Below are positions 1-7,196 of a DNA stretch of 33,599 bases, one piece after another. Origin of the DNA: Bacteroidales bacterium UBA5762 (GTDB lineage Bacteria; Bacteroidota; Bacteroidia; Bacteroidales; TTA-H9); assembly GCA_002418865.1 (NCBI GenBank), contig DIEY01000002.1, forward strand, positions 99,700-133,298. Reading direction: 5' to 3'. The first letter of the stretch is position 1. The number at the start of each line of letters is the position of its first letter. Below the pieces are notes generated by a model. The model was not told the origin of the DNA and made no database searches. It worked only from the letters and a program-made list of their open reading frames with translations. The position numbers and the translations under genes are program-made.

Positions 1-129
1 AACGGGAAATTCGTTATGAAAAATAAAAAAATCTTAACCTTGGATGAAGATTTACTTTTAAAAGAATTGAAAAAAGTTGGGCATAACATCAGAGAAAAAT
101 TTAAAATGAAGAATCATTTTTCGTTATAA
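1..129 (+). CDS. 3' end of a probable amidohydrolase / chlorohydrolase-family protein (partial)
   Basis: This is the last 42 codons of a gene that begins before the window, open in frame from base 1 to a TAA at 127-129. The tail starts NGKFVMKNKKILTLDED and then becomes lysine-rich. A strand reading 'V-N-G-K-x-V-x-(K/D)-x-x-x-(I/L)-L-T-(I/L)-D-E-D/E' is typical of the C-terminal beta-sandwich of metal-dependent amidohydrolases (the chlorohydrolase / S-adenosylhomocysteine deaminase group), so that is the best guess. The metal-binding residues lie outside the window. The stop is 5 bases before the rimO start, so the two genes are probably cotranscribed. The family call rests on a short motif only. 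Confidence 0.55.
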   Translation, partial: NGKFVMKNKKILTLDEDLLLKELKKVGHNIREKFKMKNHFSL

Positions 130-134
130 ACTGA

Positions 135-1427
135 ATGGAATCGAACAACATAAAAATATATACTTTAGGATGTTATAAAAATCAGGTTGACAGCGAAAAA
201 CTCGCCGGCAAGATTGAAAAGTCAGGCGGGGAAGTAGTGCACACTAACAAGTTTGAAGGAAATACTTTTATTCTCAATACCTGTGGGTTTATTGGAGACG
301 CAAAGGAAGAATCCATAGAAGCCATCATGCAGGCCATAAAGGCTAAAAAAGAAGGAAAGATAAGACGAATTGTCGTAATGGGTTGCTTATCGGAGCGCTA
401 TAAAAAGGAACTTGAGCAAGAAATACCGGAAGTGGATGCGTGGTTTGGCGTCGATTCATTCGATCAAATCTCGCACTGGTTAAATTTGCCAAAATATCAA
501 GAAACAGGAATAGCGCGTAAGTTAGCCAATCCTTCTCATTATGCATATTTGAAAATAGCTGAAGGTTGCAGCCGAAAATGTTCATTTTGTGCCATTCCAA
601 ACATTCGTGGTTCACATCATTCGCGTCCCATCAATGAAATTATGGATGAAGCCCAATGGCTTGCTTCCAAAGGGGTAAAAGAAATTATATTGATTTCACA
701 AGACCTTACTTCGTATGGAATCGACCTTTACAAAAAACAAATGATTACACAGTTAGTCAGTCAACTCAGCGAAAGCCATCTTTTCCCATGGATCAGGCTT
801 CATTATCTTTTCCCTGCTTCTTTTCCTGAAGACCTTTTACATTTGATGGCTACTCATGAAAACATCTGTCCATATATTGATATACCATTACAACATATCT
901 CAGACCGAATTCTAAAATCCATGCATAGAGGCATAGATAAGGCTTCTACTATTGCTCTGATAGAGAAATTCAGAAACCTCATGCCTCATGCTGCACTTCG
1001 TTCGACTTTTATCATAGGATATCCTGGCGAGACTAACAAAGAATTCAACGAACTTTTGAATTTTATTAGCGATGTAAGATTCGAACGGGTAGGGGTTTTC
1101 ACTTATTCGGAAGAAGAAGGCACAGCTGCAGCTTTGCTTAATGACGATGTGGACGAAACTACAAAAAATCTACGCGCTGAAAAACTCATGGAAATCCAAT
1201 CGAAAATAAGCCTCGAGAAAAATGTTGCCCTTATTGGAAAAACATTAGAAGTTCTTATCGACAGAAAAGAAGGGGATTACTTCATAGGCCGCACAAGGTA
1301 TGATTCGCCCGAAATAGATAATGAAGTATGGGTAAAATCAACAAGTGCTCAGCTTCAAATTGGACAATTCTACCCTGTATTTATTGAAAGAGCTGATCTT
1401 TATGAAATTTATGGAAAACCTTGTTAA
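135..1427 (+). CDS. rimO: Ribosomal protein S12 (Asp) methylthiotransferase RimO
   Basis: A radical-SAM enzyme that adds a beta-methylthio group to an aspartate of ribosomal protein S12 in the cytoplasm. The 430 residues match the usual RimO length. The N-terminal UPF0004 domain has the three auxiliary cluster cysteines C13 (LGCYKNQVDSE), C50 (LNTCGF) and C84 (MGCLSERY). The radical-SAM cluster is C145-x3-C149-x2-C152 (CSRKCSFCAIPNIRG). A TRAM-like domain fills roughly residues 365-430. The LGCxKNxVDSE signature and the S-F-C-A-I-P form of the SAM loop favour RimO over the tRNA enzyme MiaB. The ATG lies 5 bases after the preceding stop with no clear ribosome site, as is usual in Bacteroidota. 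The MORN-repeat gene starts 22 bases downstream, suggesting one transcript. Confidence 0.95.
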   Translation: MESNNIKIYTLGCYKNQVDSEKLAGKIEKSGGEVVHTNKFEGNTFILNTCGFIGDAKEESIEAIMQAIKAKKEGKIRRIVVMGCLSERYKKELEQEIPEVDAWFGVDSFDQISHWLNLPKYQETGIARKLANPSHYAYLKIAEGCSRKCSFCAIPNIRGSHHSRPINEIMDEAQWLASKGVKEIILISQDLTSYGIDLYKKQMITQLVSQLSESHLFPWIRLHYLFPASFPEDLLHLMATHENICPYIDIPLQHISDRILKSMHRGIDKASTIALIEKFRNLMPHAALRSTFIIGYPGETNKEFNELLNFISDVRFERVGVFTYSEEEGTAAALLNDDVDETTKNLRAEKLMEIQSKISLEKNVALIGKTLEVLIDRKEGDYFIGRTRYDSPEIDNEVWVKSTSAQLQIGQFYPVFIERADLYEIYGKPC

Positions 1428-1449
1428 TAATCTAAAAAATCATTATATT

Positions 1450-2172
1450 ATGAAACAACTCAAATTTTTGATTATCCTTGTAGCAATTTCAATAAGCCTT
1501 AATCCTGTTAAGGCTCAAACCTACGATACTATTAAAAACATTCAGGATCATTTAAGCCTAAAGCAAGGTTACTGGGAAGAAAGCATAAACCGACAAATGG
1601 AAAAGGGATGGTATATCGATAATAAAAGAGAAGGAATTTGGAGAACATACTATCCCCAAAATTTTTTACATGAAGTAATCGAATATAAAGATGGGAAACG
1701 TAATGGATTACGGCTTGAAATAGATAAGCGTGGATATTTGGCAGTAGAAGAATATTTTAAAAATGACCAGCTTCATGGTCGTTCTATTAATTACTCCATG
1801 GGTGCACATCCAAGGGTAGAGCAATGGTATAAAAATGGACAGCCCGATGGTTTAAAGAAAATTTATTATGATAATGGCAAAGTTCAGGAAGAGTCGTATT
1901 ATAAAAATGGGAAACGACATGGAATTTCTCTATGGTTCAATCAAAGAGGGCAGGTTGTAGCAGAATTTTATTACATCGATGGCGAATTCGATGGTGTACA
2001 AAAAAGCTATAATGATGCAGGAAAACTCATCAAATCGGAAGAATATTCCAAGGGTATTCTCAACGGAAATTATTCTGAATGGGATGATGCAGGGAATCTG
2101 ATCATTTCAGGCCAATATAAGAATGGTCAAAAAGTTGGGAAATGGATAGAAAACAAAGTTGAGAAAAAATAA
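1450..2172 (+). CDS. Secreted MORN-repeat (YwqK-like) protein
   Basis: A 240-residue protein starting at the ATG at 1450. The frame is open further upstream into rimO, but this ATG begins a clear signal peptide (MKQLKFLIILVAISISL, cleavage near KAQ). The rest is a tandem array of short repeats of the form 'Y-x-x-G-K-x-x-G-x-x-x-x-(Y/W)-x-x-x-G', for example WYKNGQPDGLKKIYYDNG and YYKNGKRHG. I count about seven or eight, with period near 23 residues. Databases often call such proteins YwqK-family antitoxins, but a signal peptide and no partner toxin gene make a toxin-antitoxin role unsupported here. They are common envelope proteins of unknown role in Bacteroidota. It sits 22 bases after rimO, probably in the same transcript. 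Confidence 0.85.
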   Translation: MKQLKFLIILVAISISLNPVKAQTYDTIKNIQDHLSLKQGYWEESINRQMEKGWYIDNKREGIWRTYYPQNFLHEVIEYKDGKRNGLRLEIDKRGYLAVEEYFKNDQLHGRSINYSMGAHPRVEQWYKNGQPDGLKKIYYDNGKVQEESYYKNGKRHGISLWFNQRGQVVAEFYYIDGEFDGVQKSYNDAGKLIKSEEYSKGILNGNYSEWDDAGNLIISGQYKNGQKVGKWIENKVEKK

Positions 2173-2339
2173 CCCCATCCATAACATTGGTTTGAATAAA
2201 CAGGTGGGGCTTCCCCTGATAATTGGACGACGGAGGAAGGAGTTTTGTCTAAACGGATAGTACAGTTTTTAACACTTATGAAGATCGCTCTCAAAGCAGA
2301 TCATTCAGGTTAAAGGTTTGAAACATTAATTATCAGCGT

Positions 2340-3587
2340 CTAAAATCCTTTGACGGTATTATCGTGGCCATAATCGCCTCTTTCGAGTTTATCCTTAAGT
2401 TTAGAAAAAGCCTCAATAGTATAAGATACATCTTCAAGTGTATGATCGGCTGTAGGGATAAGGCGAACGAGGATTTGTCCGCGAGGAATTACTGGATAAG
2501 TTACTATGCTGCAGAAAATATTAAACGATTCGCGCATATCATTAATAAGACCAGTAGCCTCTGCTACACTACCCGATAAAATAACAGGTGTAACTGGTGA
2601 CTGAGTATTCCCAATATTGAAGCCTGCATTTCGTAATCCTTTTTGAAGTGTATTTGCAATCAACCAAAGTTTTTCTCTCAGATGGGGATGAGTACGAATA
2701 ATTTCTAAACGTTTTAAGGCACCAATGACCATAGCCAAAGGTAAAGATTTTGCATAGGTTTGCGAACGCATGTTAAAGCGAAGATAATCGGTAACTAATT
2801 TCGAGCTTGCAACAAATCCTCCTATTCCAGCCATTGCCTTGGCAAAGGTGGCAAAATAAACATCTATTCCATCCTGAACTCCTAAATGTTGTCCTGTTCC
2901 TGCCCCCGTTTCTCCCATCGTTCCAAAACCATGTGCATCATCTACCAAAAGCCTGAATTGGAATTTCTTTTTCAAATCAATAATTTCACGGAGTTTTCCC
3001 AAATCGCCCGACATCCCATAAACTCCTTCAGTAATCACCAAAACTCCTCCCCCATTTTCTTCGGCGAGATGAGTAGCCCGCTGAAGCTGTTTTTCAAGAT
3101 TTTCTGTGTTATTATGAGGAAATACAAAGCGTTTTCCCAGATGAAGTCTTACCCCATCTATAATACAAGCATGAGCCTCACTATCATAAACAATAACATC
3201 CTTGCGATCAACCAGAGAATCAATCACCGAAACCATGCCCTGATAACCATAATTGAGCACAAAAGCATCTTCTTTTTGTACAAATTCGGCTAATTCTTTT
3301 TCCAGCTGTTCGTGATAAATGGTTTGTCCCGACATCATCCGAGCTCCCATTGGATAAGCAAGGCCCCAACTCGCAGCAGCCTCAGCATCTACCTTTCTTA
3401 CCTCAGGATGATTGGCTAAGGCTAAATAATTATTCAAACTCCATATAATCCTTTCCTTTCCTCTGAAAATCATCCTATGGCCAATCTCTCCTTCTAATTT
3501 TGGAAACATGTAATATCCGAAGGCATCCTCTCCGTATTGTCCAAGTGGGCCTTTATTTGTTGATATTTTTTCGAATATATCTCTCAT
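2340..3587 (-). CDS. Alpha-oxoamine synthase family PLP enzyme (serine palmitoyltransferase / cysteate acyltransferase / KBL-like)
   Basis: A fold-type I pyridoxal-phosphate enzyme of the family that condenses an amino acid with an acyl-CoA or acyl-ACP with loss of CO2. Counting from the ATG at 3587 (415 aa), the PLP-contact motif DDAHGFG is near residues 216-222 and the Schiff-base lysine is K250 in TFAKAMAGIGG. The N-terminal signature (GPLGQYGEDAFGYYMFPKLEG, here 20 residues shown as GPLGQYGEDAF...PKLEG) and AYPMGARMMSG mark a Bacteroidota subgroup distinct from classical BioF. Substrate could be serine (sphingolipid), cysteate (sulfonolipid) or another amino acid; the sequence alone does not settle it. 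The frame extends to a TTG at 3641, but a consensus promoter at 3612-3642 lies inside that extension, so the ATG at 3587 is preferred. The gene stands alone, convergent with the MORN gene and divergent from bamD. Confidence 0.85.
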   Translation of the reverse strand: MRDIFEKISTNKGPLGQYGEDAFGYYMFPKLEGEIGHRMIFRGKERIIWSLNNYLALANHPEVRKVDAEAAASWGLAYPMGARMMSGQTIYHEQLEKELAEFVQKEDAFVLNYGYQGMVSVIDSLVDRKDVIVYDSEAHACIIDGVRLHLGKRFVFPHNNTENLEKQLQRATHLAEENGGGVLVITEGVYGMSGDLGKLREIIDLKKKFQFRLLVDDAHGFGTMGETGAGTGQHLGVQDGIDVYFATFAKAMAGIGGFVASSKLVTDYLRFNMRSQTYAKSLPLAMVIGALKRLEIIRTHPHLREKLWLIANTLQKGLRNAGFNIGNTQSPVTPVILSGSVAEATGLINDMRESFNIFCSIVTYPVIPRGQILVRLIPTADHTLEDVSYTIEAFSKLKDKLERGDYGHDNTVKGF

Positions 3588-3611
3588 AAAAGTTTTTCTC
3601 TTAAAAAACAG

Positions 3612-3642
3612 CAAAACTATAGCTAAATTGCGATTTGTCAAA
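3612..3642 (-). promoter_or_regulatory. Bacteroidota-type promoter of the AOS-family gene
   Basis: On the minus strand a -33 box TTTG (3642-3639) is followed, after exactly 19 bases, by a -7 box TAGTTTTG (3619-3612). This matches the Bacteroides TTTG / TAnnTTTG consensus and is the only exact two-box match I found in the window. Transcription would start near 3605, about 18 bases before the ATG at 3587, which supports that start codon. Confidence 0.65.
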
Positions 3643-3724
3643 GTGACGAGAATTCTTATTGATGGATTTGGATTGATGATGAATGCGTTAATTTTATTTT
3701 ATTGGATAAAAAGCTCGAAAGAAT

Positions 3725-3759
3725 GTGGCCTCGCTAAGGGCTTCGCCCTGCTCGGCCAC
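3725..3759. repeat. GC-rich two-tier hairpin in a divergent promoter region
   Basis: Outer arms GTGGCC (3725-3730) and GGCCAC (3754-3759) enclose an inner stem AGGGC/GCCCT (3737-3741 and 3745-3749) with a TTC loop. It is strikingly GC-rich against an AT-rich spacer. It lies between divergent genes and has no T-run on either side, so it is not an obvious terminator. It could be a REP-like intergenic palindrome. Confidence 0.5.
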
Positions 3760-3836
3760 AAAATAGGATGGTTGAAATTTCCAATTAACTAAGATGTTAG
3801 CATGAAAATAATGAGTATTCATATCGTGATTTTTTG

Positions 3837-3844
3837 TAATTTTG
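3837..3844 (+). promoter_or_regulatory. Putative -7 box for bamD operon, nearly leaderless
   Basis: TAATTTTG (3837-3844) fits the Bacteroidota -7 consensus TAnnTTTG and ends only 4 bases before the bamD ATG at 3849. Transcription would then start at or very near the start codon. No TTTG -33 box is seen at the expected distance. The same octamer precedes recN and, on the minus strand, the lytic transglycosylase gene. Confidence 0.45.
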
Positions 3845-3848
3845 CACC

Positions 3849-4652
3849 ATGCTAAAAAATGCTCGCCATATTAGCCTTATTCTATTGATAACTCTCGTAT
3901 TCACAGGTTGTTCTGAGTATCAAAAAATCTATAAAAGTACCGATAATGACCTGAAATATGAAGCAGCCATTGCCTATTACGAGAAAAAAGATTATTACAG
4001 AGCTTTGCAGTTATTCGACCAAATCATGCCCACTTATAGAGGCACCGAAAGAGAGGAAAAAATCTCGTATTACTATGCTTATGCCTACTATTATCAAAAA
4101 GATTACATCTTAGCCGGATATTATTTCAAGCGTTTTGCAGATACTTATCCTACCAGCAGGTATAATGAGGAATGCTTGTTTATGACAGCATATTGCTCCT
4201 ATTTAAACTCTCCTCCATATTATCTCGACCAAACAAGCACATTGGATGCCATTCGAGATTTTCAGGTTTTCATTAATCGCTATCCTACCAGCGACAGAGT
4301 GCCTAGGGCCAATGAATTAATAGATCAACTCAGATTAAAACTCGAAGAAAAAAACTATAAAATTGCTTTGTTATATCTTCAAATGGAAGAATACAAAGCT
4401 GCTATTGTTTCGTTTCAAAACTTAATGAAAGATTACCCCGATACAAAATTCAGAGAAGAATCCATGTATTATATTATAGAAGCATGGTATAAATATGCCG
4501 AAAACAGCATACCCGAAAAACGCATCGAACGCCATCAAGCAGCTATAGATGCATTTAACGATTTCAAGGCTCAATATCCTGAAAGCAGATATCTGCAAGA
4601 TGCACAAAATTTGATCAAAAATTCTTATAAAATAGCAAAAATCAAAAGTTAA
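3849..4652 (+). CDS. bamD: Outer membrane protein assembly factor BamD (lipoprotein)
   Basis: A periplasm-facing lipoprotein of the BAM complex, which inserts beta-barrel proteins into the outer membrane with BamA. The 267 residues begin with a lipoprotein signal whose lipobox ends FTGC, making C21 the lipidated residue. The mature part is a run of TPR-like helical pairs: YEAAIAYYEKKDYYRALQLF near residues 34-53, YAYAYYYQKDYILAGYYFKRF near 75-95, and further copies near 175 and 220. Paired aromatic residues and DYPDTKFREES-type turns are typical of BamD. It heads the plus-strand cluster with the omega-like subunit gene and coaBC, an order common in Bacteroidota. A -7-like box sits just before the ATG. 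Confidence 0.9.
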   Translation: MLKNARHISLILLITLVFTGCSEYQKIYKSTDNDLKYEAAIAYYEKKDYYRALQLFDQIMPTYRGTEREEKISYYYAYAYYYQKDYILAGYYFKRFADTYPTSRYNEECLFMTAYCSYLNSPPYYLDQTSTLDAIRDFQVFINRYPTSDRVPRANELIDQLRLKLEEKNYKIALLYLQMEEYKAAIVSFQNLMKDYPDTKFREESMYYIIEAWYKYAENSIPEKRIERHQAAIDAFNDFKAQYPESRYLQDAQNLIKNSYKIAKIKS

Positions 4653-4674
4653 TATTTAATTTTTAATTCTCTTT

Positions 4675-5016
4675 ATGTTACAGAAATATAAAAGGTTACA
4701 TGCTGATACGACAGCTGTTACACGTCGAATCAATGATTTTGATGCACAAACAGGCAACATTTACGAAACCGTAGCTATTTTAGCTAAACGTGCCAATCAA
4801 ATCAGCAGCGAACTAAAAGAAGAACTCGATAGTGAGCTAAAAGCTTTTAAAACCACTAACGAGTCCCTCGACGAGATTTATGAAAACAAGGACCAAATAG
4901 AGGTTTCGCGCAAATATGAACAAATGCCAAAACCAACCTTATTAGCCATTGCCGAGTACTTGAATGGTAAACTTTATTGGCGAAATCCTGCCAAAGTAAA
5001 AGAAATAGAACAATAG
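4675..5016 (+). CDS. RNA polymerase omega / Rpb6-like subunit
   Basis: A 113-residue protein of the Bacteroidota Rpb6/omega family, a small RNA polymerase subunit thought to help hold the beta-prime subunit. The core TGNIYETVAILAKRANQIS (residues about 26-44) matches the omega pattern in which a conserved helix reads 'N-x-(F/Y)-x-x-(V/A)-x-x-x-x-x-R-A-x-Q'. The end, EYLNGKLYWRNPAK, is characteristic of the Bacteroidota version. It starts 22 bases after bamD and ends 6 bases before coaBC, so the three are almost surely cotranscribed. It is longer than E. coli omega (about 90 aa). The symbol rpoZ would be reasonable but homology to omega is distant. Confidence 0.8.
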   Translation: MLQKYKRLHADTTAVTRRINDFDAQTGNIYETVAILAKRANQISSELKEELDSELKAFKTTNESLDEIYENKDQIEVSRKYEQMPKPTLLAIAEYLNGKLYWRNPAKVKEIEQ

Positions 5017-5022
5017 GGCATA

Positions 5023-6222
5023 ATGCTCGAAGACAAAAAAATTCTGATTGGTATAACAGGAAGCATTGCCGCTTTTAAAATTCCTTTTCTTATTCGATTA
5101 TTAATAAAGGAAGGTGCAAGTGTGCAAGTTATTCTTACGCCAGCAGCATGCAATTTTGTCACACCTTTGACAATTTCTACACTTTCGAAACATCGAGCCA
5201 TTATAGATATGTTCGAAAAGGAGTCGGGAGAGTGGAATAGTCATGTAGAATTGGGTAATTGGGCAGATTTAATGTTGATTGCGCCAGCTACGGCCAATAC
5301 AATTTCGAAAATGGCTTCAGGACAAGCCGATAACTTGCTGCTTTGTACCTTTATGGCAGCTCGCTGCCCTATATTTTTCGCACCTGCTATGGATGTCGAT
5401 ATGTACCAACATCCAACCACCCAAGCCAACATAAGAAAACTTCAGGAAATGGGCATACACCTTATTGAGCCTCAAACCGGAGAACTTGCCAGTGGCCTTA
5501 CTGGAACAGGTCGACTCGAAGAACCCGAGGCCATCATTTCTATTCTCGACGATTTCTTCAAAAAAAAAACTCAATTAAAGGATAAAAAAATCCTGATAAC
5601 TGCCGGTCCTACTCGAGAACCCATTGATCCAGTGCGATATATCAGCAATCATTCCTCAGGTTTAATGGGTTTTGCCTTGGCTGAAAAAGCGGCTGATATG
5701 GGCGCTCATGTAACTTTAATTACAGGGCCCGTAAATTTAGAAATTACCCATCAAAATATTCGACGCATTAATGTAGAAACCGCCCAACAAATGGCAGAAA
5801 CAACGCTGCATCACTTTGCCGAATCTGACATCACGATTATGGCAGCTGCCGTTGCTGATTTCTCTCCTTTCCAATCTTTTCCCGAGAAAATTAAAAAACA
5901 TGAACAGGAAACTCTGGTTTTGAGATTGAAGCCTACTATGGATATTCTTGCCGAAATGGGCAGCCGGAAAAAAGATAATCAGATACTTGTGGGTTTTGCA
6001 CTCGAAACCAACAACGAAAAAGACAACGCTCTTGAAAAACTAAAAAATAAAAAGGCCGATATTATCGTTTTGAACTCAACTCGTGACAAAGGTGCAACTT
6101 TTGGCTCGCCTAACAATCGTGTAACCATTTTTCATAAAAATGGAGATATGGCCGAGTCGGAACTTCGACCCAAAAAAGAAATCGCACAAATGATTCTCGA
6201 TTTTATCATTCAACATTTTTAA
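5023..6222 (+). CDS. coaBC: Bifunctional phosphopantothenoylcysteine decarboxylase / phosphopantothenate-cysteine ligase
   Basis: Catalyses two consecutive steps of coenzyme A synthesis: ligation of cysteine to phosphopantothenate (CoaB, C-terminal half) and FMN-dependent decarboxylation (CoaC, N-terminal half). The 399-residue length is normal. CoaC shows the flavin-binding GITGSIAAFK start and the active-site histidine H74 (HVELGNWAD). The motif usually written PxMNxxMW reads PAMDVDMYQ, with D124 in place of Asn, and the lid Cys of E. coli Dfp is replaced by S157 (GELASGL). CoaB begins near residue 188 with ILITAGPTREPIDPVRYI and SNHSSG, and has IMAAAVADF and the KIKK lysine motif. It starts 6 bases after the omega-like gene and is followed 14 bases later by the DUF4835 gene. 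The two substitutions may be normal for this phylum; see findings. Confidence 0.93.
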   Translation: MLEDKKILIGITGSIAAFKIPFLIRLLIKEGASVQVILTPAACNFVTPLTISTLSKHRAIIDMFEKESGEWNSHVELGNWADLMLIAPATANTISKMASGQADNLLLCTFMAARCPIFFAPAMDVDMYQHPTTQANIRKLQEMGIHLIEPQTGELASGLTGTGRLEEPEAIISILDDFFKKKTQLKDKKILITAGPTREPIDPVRYISNHSSGLMGFALAEKAADMGAHVTLITGPVNLEITHQNIRRINVETAQQMAETTLHHFAESDITIMAAAVADFSPFQSFPEKIKKHEQETLVLRLKPTMDILAEMGSRKKDNQILVGFALETNNEKDNALEKLKNKKADIIVLNSTRDKGATFGSPNNRVTIFHKNGDMAESELRPKKEIAQMILDFIIQHF

Positions 6223-6236
6223 AATTTCTGTTTCAG

Positions 6237-7133
6237 ATGAATCGTTTTGGAATTTTTATCGGTATTTTGTTTTTATCCATGTCTGCTATTGGACAAGAAC
6301 TGGATTGCCAGATATCCGTTTCAACCCGCCAAGTAGAAGGCACCGACAGGCAGATTTACAATACCATGCAAACGGCATTGTTCGAGTTTATGAACAATAA
6401 ACGCTGGACAAACTACCAGTTTAAACTCGAGGAACGTATAGAATGTACTATATTAATTCAGATTTCTGACCGAATTTCGACGGATGAATTCAAAGGCAGC
6501 ATGAATGTAATGCTGCGCAGGCCAGTTTATAAAAGCAGCTACAATTCAATAATGCTCAATCACATAGATAAAGATATTCAGTTTAATTATGTAGAATTTG
6601 AATCTCTCGACTTTCAAGAAAGTGCCATTACATCTAATCTTACTGCTTTATTGGCTTATTATGCCTATATTCTAATTGGGCTAGATTTCGACTCGTTTAC
6701 TTTGTATGGAGGAACACCTTTTTACGAGAAAGCGCAGAATATAGTCAACATGGCGCAGAATCTTCCACAAAAAGGCTGGAAGTCATTCGAGAGCATGCGC
6801 AATCGTTACTGGCTGGTCGAAAACCTCAACAATGCAAGTTATAACAATATCAGACAGTTTATCTATCAATATCATCGACAAGGTCTTGATTTGATGGCCG
6901 AAAATGTAGATCAAGGAAGAACGAACATCATAGAAAGCCTCGAACTTCTACGCCTAGCTTATCGCGATAAACCCAATTCCTTCCTTTTGCAACTCGTTTT
7001 TGATGCCAAAAGAGATGAATTCATCAATATTTTGACCGGTGCTCCCGATCAAGATAAAGTAAAAGCAGTCAATCTTCTCAAAGAAATAGATCCTGCTAAT
7101 TCTACCAAGTATCAAACTGTTCTTACAAAATAA
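6237..7133 (+). CDS. DUF4835 family secreted protein (PorD-like)
   Basis: A 298-residue exported protein found next to coaBC and recN in many Bacteroidota. The N-terminus has a short signal peptide (MNRFGIFIGILFLSMSAIG, cleavage near GQE). The mature protein begins ELDCQISVSTRQVEGTDRQI, which is the DUF4835 opening, and continues as a mixed alpha/beta sequence without membrane segments. The stretch NLTALLAYYAYILIGLDFDSF near residues 135-155 is a conserved block. Some annotation sources label this family type IX secretion protein PorD; the biochemical role is not established and I see no other T9SS gene in the window. It is 14 bases downstream of coaBC, so it is probably the last gene of that operon. 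Confidence 0.8.
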   Translation: MNRFGIFIGILFLSMSAIGQELDCQISVSTRQVEGTDRQIYNTMQTALFEFMNNKRWTNYQFKLEERIECTILIQISDRISTDEFKGSMNVMLRRPVYKSSYNSIMLNHIDKDIQFNYVEFESLDFQESAITSNLTALLAYYAYILIGLDFDSFTLYGGTPFYEKAQNIVNMAQNLPQKGWKSFESMRNRYWLVENLNNASYNNIRQFIYQYHRQGLDLMAENVDQGRTNIIESLELLRLAYRDKPNSFLLQLVFDAKRDEFINILTGAPDQDKVKAVNLLKEIDPANSTKYQTVLTK

Positions 7134-7169
7134 ATTGGGTGGGTAGCTTCAACTTTAATAAGGTATTTG

Positions 7170-7177
7170 TAATTTTG
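7170..7177 (+). promoter_or_regulatory. Putative -7 box for recN
   Basis: TAATTTTG at 7170-7177 fits TAnnTTTG and is 19 bases before the recN ATG, giving a leader of roughly a dozen bases. No exact -33 TTTG is present. The 63-base gap after the DUF4835 gene leaves room for a separate promoter. Confidence 0.4.
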
Positions 7178-7196
7178 AACAGTTAGCCATATCTCT

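Noticed and set aside
1450..2172. A toxin-antitoxin module based on the YwqK label
   Set aside because: The protein is exported and has no partner toxin gene; the repeats are generic MORN-like.
2202..2219. Short hairpin GGGG-CTT-CCCC between the convergent MORN and AOS genes as a terminator
   Set aside because: Only four base pairs, mismatched just outside, and no T-run on either strand; too weak to annotate.
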